A stretch of DNA of 41,813 nt from Acidobacteriota bacterium. Lineage in GTDB: Bacteria; Acidobacteriota; Terriglobia; Terriglobales; Acidobacteriaceae. The position numbers and the translations under genes are program-made. The stretch is taken from the NCBI GenBank assembly GCA_003225495.1, contig QIAJ01000215.1, positions 1 to 41,813 on the forward strand, written 5' to 3'. Shown here piece by piece: positions 1-7,822 of this stretch (its first letter is position 1; the number at the start of each line of letters is the position of its first letter). Below the pieces are notes generated by a model. That model was not told where the DNA came from, did not search any database, and saw only the letters and a list, made by a program, of their open reading frames with translations.

Positions 1-43
1 AACTTACGCCGTGCATTATCTACCATTTCCACTGTAGTACGGC

Positions 44-340
44 TTACTCTACTTCCTCTTCCTCTTCCTCAATTTTGATGCGCAGGGATTTCAGAAATTT
101 GAGGTCCTGATCACTGATCTTGAGCTCGGGGTTGGTGCTGAGAGTGGAAACGAGCGATGTTTTGTCGCTGCCGGGGACACCTTGCTTGCTGACGCCGATG
201 GTGGCTTCGAGGACAAGAAAAATATCGTAGCCGCCTTCCTTGATGCGGGCCACGACTTCGGCAATTTGTTCGGAGTCAGCCAGCGACTCATTGATGGCTT
301 CGCCCAGTTCCTTCATGAGTTGCTTGAGTTGCGGATCCAC
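44..340 (-). CDS. Small acidic hypothetical protein
   Basis: A 98-residue protein of no family I recognise. It starts at a GTG (338-340) preceded on the minus strand by a G-rich Shine-Dalgarno-like run (GAGGGGGG), which supports that start over the internal Met at residue 9. It looks soluble and largely helical, with no signal peptide or membrane segment, and ends in an acidic tail (EEEEEE near residues 92-97). It is divergent from the small membrane protein at 442. The function is unknown. The RBS and the protein-like composition make it a likely real gene. Confidence 0.6.
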   Translation of the reverse strand: MDPQLKQLMKELGEAINESLADSEQIAEVVARIKEGGYDIFLVLEATIGVSKQGVPGSDKTSLVSTLSTNPELKISDQDLKFLKSLRIKIEEEEEEVE

Positions 341-441
341 TAAACCCCCCTCGAGGTGGAACGTCGCGGGCGGCCCGAGATCACAAGCCGCTGTGATTTC
401 CGTGTCTCCATTGTACGCTGCTGCACTGCTAAAATCGACCA

Positions 442-777
442 GTGGCTAACGTCTCTACGCTCAGGAAATTAGCGATTGCAGCGCAGATTGCTTCCCGCCG
501 GCTGGGGCAAAGCCGGACCGCAGGGGCCGCTCTGAGCGGCGTGCGAACGACCGCCAAAACTTTTGGGCGAGTGGGACACCAGCTTTGGCTGGAAGTGACT
601 GGCTTTACTTTTCTTGTACTCGCCGTGATCGGCGGGATCGCGGGTTTGCGGGAGTACGCGAAGTATCAGGCTGGGGAAATTCCCGGGCCGGGACGGGTGA
701 TACTGGCTGTTTGCTTTGCGATTACATTCGCGTGGTTTGGGCTTAGTTCGTTCTGGCGGGTGCGAAAGAAACAGTAG
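442..777 (+). CDS. Small membrane protein, two predicted TM helices
   Basis: A 111-residue protein starting at GTG 442. Residues 1-50 are basic and polar. Two hydrophobic stretches follow, about residues 52-69 ([15 protein letters not shown]) and 85-104 ([20 protein letters not shown]), and it ends in a basic tail (RVRKKQ), so it is probably a two-helix inner-membrane protein with a cytoplasmic C-terminus. I do not recognise the family. The upstream spacing has no strong Shine-Dalgarno, so the exact start is uncertain. Confidence 0.55.
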   Translation: MANVSTLRKLAIAAQIASRRLGQSRTAGAALSGVRTTAKTFGRVGHQLWLEVTGFTFLVLAVIGGIAGLREYAKYQAGEIPGPGRVILAVCFAITFAWFGLSSFWRVRKKQ

Positions 778-807
778 GCGGGATGATGGTCACAAGAGGC
801 TTGAAAT

Positions 808-833
808 ACAGAGGACACGGAGGGTGCCGGAGG
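808..833. repeat. Short dispersed ACACGGAGG-type repeat, copy 1
   Basis: The intergenic stretch before the mutase gene contains GAGGACACGGAGGG. A related string, GAGGGACACGGAAG, lies just after gcvT at 4163-4192. Both sit outside genes. They look like members of a purine-rich dispersed repeat family; two copies in one window is thin evidence. Confidence 0.35.
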
Positions 834-883
834 ACTACTTCACTTCTCCTGATCCTGCGTTCTGTTTTTCGGCGGGTATCTCT

Positions 884-2509
884 ATGAGCGACGGCGTGAA
901 AGTGCCGGTGCCGCCCAAGCCCAAGCAGCCCGAGACGGAGACTTCTTCTCACATTCCGGTGCTACCTCTTTACACTCCGACTGATCCTTCAGACTCGGAC
1001 TATGACCGCGACATCGGGTATCCCGGCGATTTTCCATTCACGCGTGGCGTGCAAGCAACGATGTACCGCGGGCGCCTTTGGACGATGCGCCAGTACGCGG
1101 GCATGGGCGATGCCGAAGAGTCCAACAAGCGTTACAAGTACCTGCTGGCAAATGGGACGACTGGCTTGTCGGTGGCGTTCGATCTGCCGACACAAATTGG
1201 ACTCGATTCCGACAATCCGCTCGCCATGGGCGAAGTCGGCAAGGTGGGCGTGGCGATTGATTCCATCGAAGACATGCAGCGGCTGTTCGATGGCATCGAA
1301 CTGACGAAAATTTCTACGTCGATGACGATCAACGCCACCGCGTCGATTTTGCTGGCATTGTATGTCGCGGTGGCTCGCCGGCAGGGCGCAGACGTCCGTA
1401 AGCTGTCGGGCACAGTGCAGAACGATGTGCTGAAGGAGTACATCGCTCGCGGGACGTATATTTATCCGCCGCAGCAGGCGATGCGGATTATCACCGACAT
1501 GTTTGCGTGGACGAATGAGAACGTTCCGGAGTGGAATACGATTTCCATTTCCGGATACCACATGCGTGAGGCTGGGTCGACGGCGGTCCAGGAAGTGGCG
1601 TTCACGCTCGGGAACGGAATCGCGTATGTGGAAGCGGCCATCCGCGCTGGACTGGATGTGGACAAGTTCGCGCCGCGTTTGAGTTTCTTCTTCAATGCAC
1701 ACAGTAATTTTCTGGAAGAGGTGGCGAAGTTCCGCGCAGCGCGGCGCATGTGGGCGAGGATCGTGCGCGATCAGTTCAAGGCGAAGAATCCGCGCTCCTG
1801 GATGCTTCGCTTCCACACGCAGACGGCAGGTTCGACTCTGACGGCGCAACAGCCGGAGAACAACATCGTTCGGACGGCGATCCAGGCGATGGCGGCGGTG
1901 CTGGGAGGCACGCAGTCACTGCACACGAATTCATTTGATGAAGCGCTGGCCTTGCCGACGGAGCAGTCGGCGCGGATTGCGCTGCGGACACAGCAGATCA
2001 TTGCGTATGAATCGGGCGCAGCGCAGACGATCGATCCGCTGGCGGGATCGTATTACATCGAATCGCTAACCAATGAGATTGAGAAGAGGGCGAGCGGATA
2101 TCTGGACAAGATCAAGGCCATGGGCGGGATGCTCAAGGCGATTGAGCGCGGGTTTGTGCAACAGGAGATCCAGAAGGCCGCCTATGAGTATCAGCAGGCG
2201 GTGGACCGGAACGAAGCCATCGTCGTGGGTGTGAACCAGTTTCAGATGGAGGACGAGAAGGCGGTGCCCATCCAGAGGATTGACGAGGCTCTGGAGCGCA
2301 AGCAGGTGGAGCGGCTACGTTCGCTGCGAGCGAAACGGGATCGGGGGCCGTGGGAGGCCGCGATCAAGGGCGTTCAAGACACCGCCAGTTCGGGCGAGAA
2401 CTTGATGCCGCGGATTCTATCGGCCGTCGAGGCAAGTGCAACTGTGGGTGAGATATCGGATGCCATGCGACGAGTGTATGGAGAGTATCGCGAAGAGATC
2501 GTGATCTGA
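884..2509 (+). CDS. Methylmalonyl-CoA mutase, catalytic (large) subunit
   Basis: This is the substrate-binding TIM-barrel subunit that interconverts (R)-methylmalonyl-CoA and succinyl-CoA. The ATG at 884 gives 541 residues; the frame is open back to 716, but homology begins only near residue 45, so 884 is preferred. Tyr71 (RQYAG), Arg189 ([10 protein letters not shown]) and His226 (SGYHMREAG) match Tyr89, Arg207 and His244 of the Propionibacterium enzyme with a constant offset of 18. Isobutyryl-CoA mutases carry Phe and Gln at the first two sites, so methylmalonyl-CoA is the predicted substrate. The protein stops before any B12-binding DxHxxG domain, so it is the two-subunit type and needs a separate small subunit, which is not in this window. 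The companion genes meaB and mce lie about 15.5 kb downstream. Confidence 0.95.
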   Translation: MSDGVKVPVPPKPKQPETETSSHIPVLPLYTPTDPSDSDYDRDIGYPGDFPFTRGVQATMYRGRLWTMRQYAGMGDAEESNKRYKYLLANGTTGLSVAFDLPTQIGLDSDNPLAMGEVGKVGVAIDSIEDMQRLFDGIELTKISTSMTINATASILLALYVAVARRQGADVRKLSGTVQNDVLKEYIARGTYIYPPQQAMRIITDMFAWTNENVPEWNTISISGYHMREAGSTAVQEVAFTLGNGIAYVEAAIRAGLDVDKFAPRLSFFFNAHSNFLEEVAKFRAARRMWARIVRDQFKAKNPRSWMLRFHTQTAGSTLTAQQPENNIVRTAIQAMAAVLGGTQSLHTNSFDEALALPTEQSARIALRTQQIIAYESGAAQTIDPLAGSYYIESLTNEIEKRASGYLDKIKAMGGMLKAIERGFVQQEIQKAAYEYQQAVDRNEAIVVGVNQFQMEDEKAVPIQRIDEALERKQVERLRSLRAKRDRGPWEAAIKGVQDTASSGENLMPRILSAVEASATVGEISDAMRRVYGEYREEIVI

Positions 2510-2583
2510 AGATCGCTTGTTGCTCGTCGCCAGTCGCTTAGTCCCTCAGACCGAGCCGAGAGATCGCCTTATGAAACGTCAGG

Positions 2584-2772
2584 CTAACCTTCGAGTGGCA
2601 CAGTCTTATAGTCGCAGGCGGTGCGGCAGGGCTCGCAATACATCAGGCCGTCCATGCACAGCCGGATATTGAGTTGCGACTGGCACAAAACACAGAATTT
2701 TTCGCAATAGCAATGGGACTCGGTCTTCTCGCACTGGGCGCAGAGGGTTCTGCCAGGGGCTGAGGTGGACAT
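2584..2772 (-). CDS. Cys-rich mini-protein, probable zinc-binding
   Basis: A 62-residue protein with ten cysteines at positions 11, 14, 21, 23, 27, 30, 39, 46, 49 and 53. They include three CxxC knuckles (11/14, 27/30, 46/49) and one CxC (21/23), enough to bind two zinc ions in a treble ribbon-like arrangement. There is no signal peptide, so cytoplasmic metal binding is more likely than disulfides. It is convergent with the mutase gene. I do not recognise a named family. The regular spacing of the Cys pairs argues for a real gene despite the size; no strong RBS is visible. Confidence 0.6.
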   Translation of the reverse strand: MSTSAPGRTLCAQCEKTESHCYCEKFCVLCQSQLNIRLCMDGLMYCEPCRTACDYKTVPLEG

Positions 2773-2826
2773 AGCGAAAGTTTAGTGCGTCCGTTGCGGG
2801 GATGGAATGTAACGGAAGTCACTGGA

Positions 2827-2927
2827 AGGCAGGTCTCAGGTGACAGATCTCAGGAGCCCTCGGCTTGTCGGGAAACGAAATTGTTGGCATCTGGATTTCT
2901 GACACCTGAGACCTGACACCTGCCTTT
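2827..2927. repeat. Imperfect inverted repeat made of ACCTGA(C/G) units
   Basis: The left arm (about 2827-2853, starting AAGGCAGGTCTCAGGTGACA) and the right arm (about 2899-2927, ending GACACCTGCCTT) are reverse complements at about 23 of 28 positions, separated by about 45 nt. The right arm is a tandem of the 7-mer ACCTGA(C/G). The same tandem recurs at 40200-40232, directly before mreC. It lies between the Cys-rich gene and gcvT. Confidence 0.6.
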
Positions 2928-3012
2928 GGGTTTGCTGCGTTTCTGGCGCGGATGTTAAGTTAAATAGTTCCACACTTCGACAGCTTCGCTAGTGTCTGAC
3001 TGAGGGTTTTTC

Positions 3013-4164
3013 TTGTCGGCTGTTCAGGCTACTCCGCCGCAGGTACGAAAGACTTCGCTGAATGCTGTCCATCGCGCGCTGGGCGCAAAAATGGTTGAGT
3101 TCAGCGGCTGGGATATGCCGGTGGAGTATCCGTCTTCGATCGGCTGCGGGATCGTTGCCGAGCATATGGCGGTGCGCACGGGCGTGGGAATTTTTGACGT
3201 CAGCCATATGGGTGACATCCGGCTTTCGGGGCCAGGGGCGCTGGATGCGGTCCAACACATTTCCATGAATGACGCTTCGCGGCTGGCGGTGGGGCAGGCG
3301 CAGTATTCAGCGCTGCTGTATCCGCAGGGGACATTTGTCGATGACGTGATCGTTCATCGGCTCGGCGAGGACGACTACCTGCTGGTGATCAACGCCGGGA
3401 CGCGCGAAAAGGATTTCAACTGGGTGCGCGACAACACACGGCAGTTCAAGTGCCGGTTCGAGCACTTGTCGGACGATTTCACACAAATTGCGATCCAGGG
3501 CCCGAAGGCGGTTAACCTGCTGCAAAAGCTCACGGACGCGGATCTTAATGCGGTGAAGTTCTACTGGGTGGCGCGCGGGACAGTGTGCCAGTTGCGCGAA
3601 ATCCTGATTGCTCGCACCGGTTACACGGCGGAAGACGGGTTCGAGATTTATATTCCGTCCGATGAAGTGACGAGTGCGCGGGTATGGAACGAGATCATGG
3701 CGGCGGGAAAGGAATTCGGCGCGATCCCGTGCGGGCTCGGGGCGCGCAACACGCTTCGGCTGGAAGGGAAGCTCCCGCTTTACGGGCACGAAATCTCCGA
3801 CACGATCAATGTGTGGGAAGCGGGACTGGATCGTTTCTGCAAGATGGAAAAGACAGAGTTCATTGGGCGAGAGGCACTGGAGAAGGCGCGGGCCGCGGAC
3901 GTAACGAAGATGCTGGTTGGGTTGGAGATGGTGGAGCGTGGGATTGCTCGCGACGGATATAAGGTTCTTGACGATGACGGTCGCGAGATTGGATACGTCA
4001 CGAGCGGATCTCCAGCGCCGTTTTTCAAGAAGAATATTGCTTTGGCTTATGTGCCGCCGAGGCAGGCGGTTGTCGGGAGTAGAGTGAAGGTTGAAATCCG
4101 CGGGCAGAGTGCGGGGGCGCGGGTGGTGCCTACGCCGTTTTATAAGCGTCCGAAGAAGGTTTAA
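3013..4164 (+). CDS. gcvT: Glycine cleavage system T protein (aminomethyltransferase)
   Basis: GcvT transfers the methylene group from the aminomethyl-lipoyl arm of GcvH to tetrahydrofolate and releases ammonia. The 383 residues are typical of the family. The N-terminus (KTSLNAVHRALGAKMVEFSGWDMPVEYPS) and the segment VGIFDVSHMGDIRLSG are hallmark T-protein sequence, and the C-terminal GCV_T barrel (VTSGSPAPFFKKNIALAYV) is complete. The start is TTG at 3013, with GAGGG at about 3003-3007 as RBS; no in-frame ATG lies far enough upstream of the conserved N-terminus to replace it. It is the first gene of gcvT-gcvH-gcvPA-gcvPB. Confidence 0.97.
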   Translation: MSAVQATPPQVRKTSLNAVHRALGAKMVEFSGWDMPVEYPSSIGCGIVAEHMAVRTGVGIFDVSHMGDIRLSGPGALDAVQHISMNDASRLAVGQAQYSALLYPQGTFVDDVIVHRLGEDDYLLVINAGTREKDFNWVRDNTRQFKCRFEHLSDDFTQIAIQGPKAVNLLQKLTDADLNAVKFYWVARGTVCQLREILIARTGYTAEDGFEIYIPSDEVTSARVWNEIMAAGKEFGAIPCGLGARNTLRLEGKLPLYGHEISDTINVWEAGLDRFCKMEKTEFIGREALEKARAADVTKMLVGLEMVERGIARDGYKVLDDDGREIGYVTSGSPAPFFKKNIALAYVPPRQAVVGSRVKVEIRGQSAGARVVPTPFYKRPKKV

Positions 4165-4192
4165 CCACGGGGAGTACGAGGGACACGGAAGA
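4163..4192. repeat. Short dispersed ACACGGAGG-type repeat, copy 2
   Basis: Begins at the gcvT stop codon and reads ACCACGGGGAGTACGAGGGA followed by CACGGAAGA. It resembles the stretch at 808-833. It also supplies the left arm of the perfect hairpin at 4184-4203. Confidence 0.35.
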
Positions 4193-4203
4193 AAACTTCC
4201 GTG
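4184..4203. other. Perfect 8-bp hairpin with AAAA loop between gcvT and gcvH
   Basis: CACGGAAG (4184-4191), loop AAAA, CTTCCGTG (4196-4203). The stem is perfect, but no T-run follows, so it is not a canonical intrinsic terminator. In the gcv transcript it would sit about 60 nt upstream of gcvH. Confidence 0.6.
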
Positions 4204-4261
4204 AATGACGAGGTATTACGCAGGACTTGCTTGAACAAACTAGAAGCCAGGAGCTTGACGA

Positions 4262-4642
4262 GTGCCATATCCGATTGACCGAAAATATACGAGAGAGCAT
4301 GAGTGGATCACCTCGGATGGAACCATCGGGATCACGCAGTATGCGCAGGAGTCTTTGGGGGACATCGTGTTTGTGGATCTGCCCAAGATTGGCACAGAGC
4401 TCACGGCCGGGAAGACGTTCGGGACGGTGGAATCAGTAAAGGCGGTTTCGGACTTGTATGCTCCGGCTTCGGGAACGGTTACGGAAGCGAATGGGGAACT
4501 CGCAACTTCTCCGGAGAAAGTGAATAAAGACGCGCATGGATCCTGGATGGTGAAGATCAAGTTGAAAGATCCGGGCGAATTGAACTCATTGCTCTCGGCG
4601 GCGGATTACGAAAAATTTGCCGGCGAGGAAGCTGGGCACTAA
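4262..4642 (+). CDS. gcvH: Glycine cleavage system H protein
   Basis: Lipoyl carrier protein that shuttles the aminomethyl group between the P, T and L proteins. It has 126 residues, the usual length. The lipoylation motif VESVKA is present with the modified lysine at residue 60, and the N-terminus REHEW is diagnostic. The start is GTG 4262, with CAGGAG about 8 nt upstream. It lies 97 nt after gcvT; the gap contains a hairpin. The dihydrolipoyl dehydrogenase (L protein) that would complete the complex is not obviously here; the flavoenzyme at 19385 belongs to the same superfamily but does not look like a dedicated Lpd. Confidence 0.97.
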   Translation: MPYPIDRKYTREHEWITSDGTIGITQYAQESLGDIVFVDLPKIGTELTAGKTFGTVESVKAVSDLYAPASGTVTEANGELATSPEKVNKDAHGSWMVKIKLKDPGELNSLLSAADYEKFAGEEAGH

Positions 4643-4756
4643 AGAGCATTACTGAAGTTAGAAGCAACTTTGCAGAAGTGAGATCAACGCCTCCCCAAAC
4701 AGCCCGCAGCGTGCCACAATCGAATCGACTGCTGGTCACATCTATATTGGAACCCT

Positions 4757-6130
4757 ATGAGATATCTGCCTAAATCTCCTGCGGACCGCGAGGCCATGCT
4801 CAAGGCGATCGGGGTACGTTCGATTGATGATCTGTTTTCACCCATTCCCGGCGAATACCGGCTGACGCGCGATCTGAAGGTTCCGCGGCAAATGGCGGAG
4901 TCGGAGATTGTGGACTGGTTCAAGCAGCGCTCTAAAGAAAATGGCGATGACTACACCAGCTTCCTGGGTGCGGGAGCCTACTTTCACTATCGTCCGGTGG
5001 TAATTGACGCGCTCGTGCAGCGAGGCGAGTTCCTGACCGCCTACACGCCGTATCAGGCCGAGTTTGCGCAGGGGACATTGCAGGCAATTTTTGAATTTCA
5101 GACGATGATCTCGGAACTTACGGGAATGGATCTGGCAAATGCTTCGATGTATGACGGTTCAACCGGCGCGGCCGAGGCTGTGATGATGGCGGTGCGCATT
5201 ACGGGGAAAAGCGGAGCCGTGATCGCACGCAATGTTCATCCGGAGTATCGCGAAGTCCTGGGAACGTACGCGACGCACCAGGGGATTCCTCTGGCGACCG
5301 TGGCGTACACGGAGTCGGGACGGCTGAACCTGAAGGACCTGGAAAAGGCATTGGGGGACGATACGGCATGCGTACTGATCCAATCGCCGAATTTCTTTGG
5401 GACGGTCGAGGACGTGGAAGCGATCGCGGAGATCGCGCATAAGCGTGGGGCGCTGCTGATCGTTTCGATAGCAGAGGCAGTGTCGCTGGGGATTGTGGAA
5501 CCACCGCGGGTGGCGGACATCATCGCCATGGAAGCGCAGTCGTTTGGAGTGCCGGTGGGATTTGGCGGACCTTACTGCGGCGTGATTGCTACGAAAGAGA
5601 AATTCGTACGCCAGATGCCGGGACGGCTGGCGGGACAGACGGTCGACAAGAAAGGGAAGCGCGGTTTCGTGCTGACACTGGCGACGCGCGAGCAGCATAT
5701 CCGGCGCGAGAAGGCCACTTCGAATATCTGTACCAACCAGGCGCTGGTGGCGCTGATGGTCAACATCTTCATGACGGTCTATGGCAAGGTTGGGCTGCGC
5801 GAACTCGCCAAGCAGAATCTGGCGAAGACTGCTTATGCGGCTGACCAGTTCGGCAAGAATGCCAAGGTGCTGTTTGCGGGTGCGCCGCGCTTTAATGAGT
5901 TTGTGGTGCAGACGAGCGAGGAACCTTCGGCGATCAACTCCCGGCTGCTTGGGCATAAGATCATTGGCGGGTTACCGCTCAAGAAGTTTTATCCGGAGTT
6001 GGGGAACGCGGCTTTGTGGTGCTGCACTGAGTTGACTACGCGATCGATGATCGATACGGCGGTCGGATTAGTGGCGGAGAGCGAGCGCTCGGTGGGCAGT
6101 ATGAAAGAAGCTGAGGAGGTGACGCTGTGA
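4757..6130 (+). CDS. gcvPA: Glycine dehydrogenase (decarboxylating) subunit 1
   Basis: N-terminal half of a split P protein, which decarboxylates glycine on PLP and loads the aminomethyl group onto GcvH. The 457 residues match the family. Visible hallmarks are the N-terminus [51 protein letters not shown] and [15 protein letters not shown] 4757 is the start. The last codon and stop overlap the GTG of gcvPB by four bases (GTGA), so the two subunits are translationally coupled, consistent with a 1:1 heterodimer. The 114 nt before it show no strong promoter or terminator. Confidence 0.97.
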   Translation: MRYLPKSPADREAMLKAIGVRSIDDLFSPIPGEYRLTRDLKVPRQMAESEIVDWFKQRSKENGDDYTSFLGAGAYFHYRPVVIDALVQRGEFLTAYTPYQAEFAQGTLQAIFEFQTMISELTGMDLANASMYDGSTGAAEAVMMAVRITGKSGAVIARNVHPEYREVLGTYATHQGIPLATVAYTESGRLNLKDLEKALGDDTACVLIQSPNFFGTVEDVEAIAEIAHKRGALLIVSIAEAVSLGIVEPPRVADIIAMEAQSFGVPVGFGGPYCGVIATKEKFVRQMPGRLAGQTVDKKGKRGFVLTLATREQHIRREKATSNICTNQALVALMVNIFMTVYGKVGLRELAKQNLAKTAYAADQFGKNAKVLFAGAPRFNEFVVQTSEEPSAINSRLLGHKIIGGLPLKKFYPELGNAALWCCTELTTRSMIDTAVGLVAESERSVGSMKEAEEVTL

Positions 6131-7626
6131 AGCACATGACCCGCAAAGCGACGCGTCACATCAATCAGAACGAGAATCTTATTTTCGAGAAGTCCTCGCC
6201 GGGTAAAGCTGCGTGGAAGTTGCCTCCGCTCGATGTTCCGGAAGTGGACACGGCGAAGCTGTTGGGAAAGTCCGAACGCAAAGATCTGGGCAACATGCCG
6301 GAGGTTAGCGAGATCGAGATCATCCGGCACTTCACTCGGCTTTCGACTTGGAACTATGCGATCGATCTTGGCATGTATCCGCTGGGATCGTGCACGATGA
6401 AGTACAACCCGCGGGTGAACGAGTTTGTGTCGCGCGTGGAGGGTCTGGCGAATGGACATCCGTACCAGCCGGCGAAGATTTCCCAGGGCGCGATGCGGAT
6501 CATGAAGACGCTGAGCGATTGCCTCATCGAAATCACCGGGATGGATGCAATCACGTTGCAGCCAGCGGCGGGCGCGCATGGCGAATTTACGGGACTGTTG
6601 ATGGTGCGCGCATACCACGAGTCGAAAGGGAACGCCCGCAAGAAAATTCTGATTCCAGATTCTGCGCATGGGACGAATCCGGCCACTGCGGCCACGGTCG
6701 GCTACGCCGTTGAGAATTTGAAGTCGAACGACCGCGGCATGGTGGACGTCGCGGCGCTGGCGTCGCAGATGAACGAAGATGTTGCCGCGCTTATGGTGAC
6801 CAATCCCAACACCCTGGGCGTTTTCGAGCAGGAGATCCACAAGATTGCCGACCTGATGCACGCCAAGGGTGGCCTGCTCTATATGGACGGCGCGAACATG
6901 AACGCACTTGTGGGGAAGGCGCGTCCGGGAGATTTTGGCGACGACGTGATGCACCTCAACCTGCATAAAACTTTTTCGACTCCGCACGGCGGCGGCGGTC
7001 CGGGATCAGGGCCGGTTGCGATCAAGAAAGCTCTGGAGCCCTTCCTGCCGACGCCGGTTGTAGTCACCAAATCCGACGGCACGATGGCGTTTGACTACAA
7101 CCGTCCGCAGTCGGTGGGGCGGGTGCGCGCGTTCTATGGCAACTTTGGAATGTTCATCCGCGCCCTGGCGTACATATTTGCGAATGGGCCAGACGGCTTG
7201 CGCCAGACGACGGAAGACGCGGTGCTCAACGCGAACTATATCCGTAAGGGACTCGAGGGTACATACGATCTGCCTTACTCGACGCCGTCGATGCACGAAG
7301 TTGTTTTCAGCGACAAAGTGCAATCGAAGAAGGGCGTCAAGACCATGGACCTTGCGAAGCGGCTGATTGATTACGGATTCCATCCCTACACGACAGCGTT
7401 TCCGCTGATCGTTCCGGGCGCGCTGATGATTGAACCGACCGAGAGTGAGCCGAAAGAAGAGTTGGATCTTTTTATTGAGGCAATGAAGTCGATTGCGGAA
7501 GAGGTCGAGGAGGATCCGCAGTTCGTGTTGGATGCGCCACATAATACCCGGATCTCGCGGCTGGATGAAACGCTGGCGGCGCGGAAGCCGGTGCTGCGGT
7601 GGAAACCAGAGAGTACAAGTCACTGA
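6127..7626 (+). CDS. gcvPB: Glycine dehydrogenase (decarboxylating) subunit 2
   Basis: C-terminal, PLP-bearing half of the split P protein, 499 residues. The Schiff-base lysine is K281 in the motif [19 protein letters not shown]. The glycine-rich loop and [14 protein letters not shown] (about residues 83-96) are also conserved. The start is GTG 6127 within the gcvPA stop; an ATG at 6136 is an alternative that shortens the protein by three residues. It is the last gene of the gcv locus. No terminator hairpin is evident in the following 196 nt. Confidence 0.97.
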   Translation: MKHMTRKATRHINQNENLIFEKSSPGKAAWKLPPLDVPEVDTAKLLGKSERKDLGNMPEVSEIEIIRHFTRLSTWNYAIDLGMYPLGSCTMKYNPRVNEFVSRVEGLANGHPYQPAKISQGAMRIMKTLSDCLIEITGMDAITLQPAAGAHGEFTGLLMVRAYHESKGNARKKILIPDSAHGTNPATAATVGYAVENLKSNDRGMVDVAALASQMNEDVAALMVTNPNTLGVFEQEIHKIADLMHAKGGLLYMDGANMNALVGKARPGDFGDDVMHLNLHKTFSTPHGGGGPGSGPVAIKKALEPFLPTPVVVTKSDGTMAFDYNRPQSVGRVRAFYGNFGMFIRALAYIFANGPDGLRQTTEDAVLNANYIRKGLEGTYDLPYSTPSMHEVVFSDKVQSKKGVKTMDLAKRLIDYGFHPYTTAFPLIVPGALMIEPTESEPKEELDLFIEAMKSIAEEVEEDPQFVLDAPHNTRISRLDETLAARKPVLRWKPESTSH

Positions 7627-7762
7627 ACGCTAGATGGAAAGACCGTCAACCACCACCTGCATGATCATCCCAGGCTACCTGCAAGTCAAAGGGAATATGC
7701 CCTAACAGTCGCTAGACTCAAGGTGCAACAAAACGCCAGCGCTAACAGAGCTCTTCTTCGTT

Positions 7763-7792
7763 TTGACTTCACTCCAAACCCGGACCTACCAT
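7763..7792 (+). promoter_or_regulatory. Possible sigma70-type promoter for the propeller kinase gene
   Basis: TTGACT (7763-7768), an 18-nt spacer, then TACCAT (7787-7792), about 30 nt before the ATG at 7823. The -35 is good and the -10 is weak. The start codon has no visible Shine-Dalgarno. Confidence 0.35.
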
Positions 7793-7822
7793 ACTGCAAC
7801 CTGAGTTGTCGGCTTCGTTTCC

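Noticed and set aside
989-1849. 286-residue minus-strand open frame inside the mutase gene
   Set aside because: Arg/His-rich antisense shadow of a strongly conserved coding sequence. The same reasoning applies to 19868-20764 opposite the flavoenzyme and 5159-5956 opposite gcvPA.
884-2509. Isobutyryl-CoA mutase
   Set aside because: The specificity positions carry Tyr71 and Arg189, the methylmalonyl type, not Phe and Gln. meaB and mce are also in the window.
2773-3012. Glycine riboswitch upstream of gcvT
   Set aside because: Glycine riboswitches often precede gcv operons, but I see none of the conserved tandem-aptamer core here. The region is mostly the ACCTGA inverted repeat.
5989-6987. 332-residue open frame on the minus strand opposite gcvPA/gcvPB
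   Set aside because: It is an antisense shadow created by the codon bias of GC-rich gcvPA and gcvPB. The protein is Arg/His-rich with no recognisable motif.
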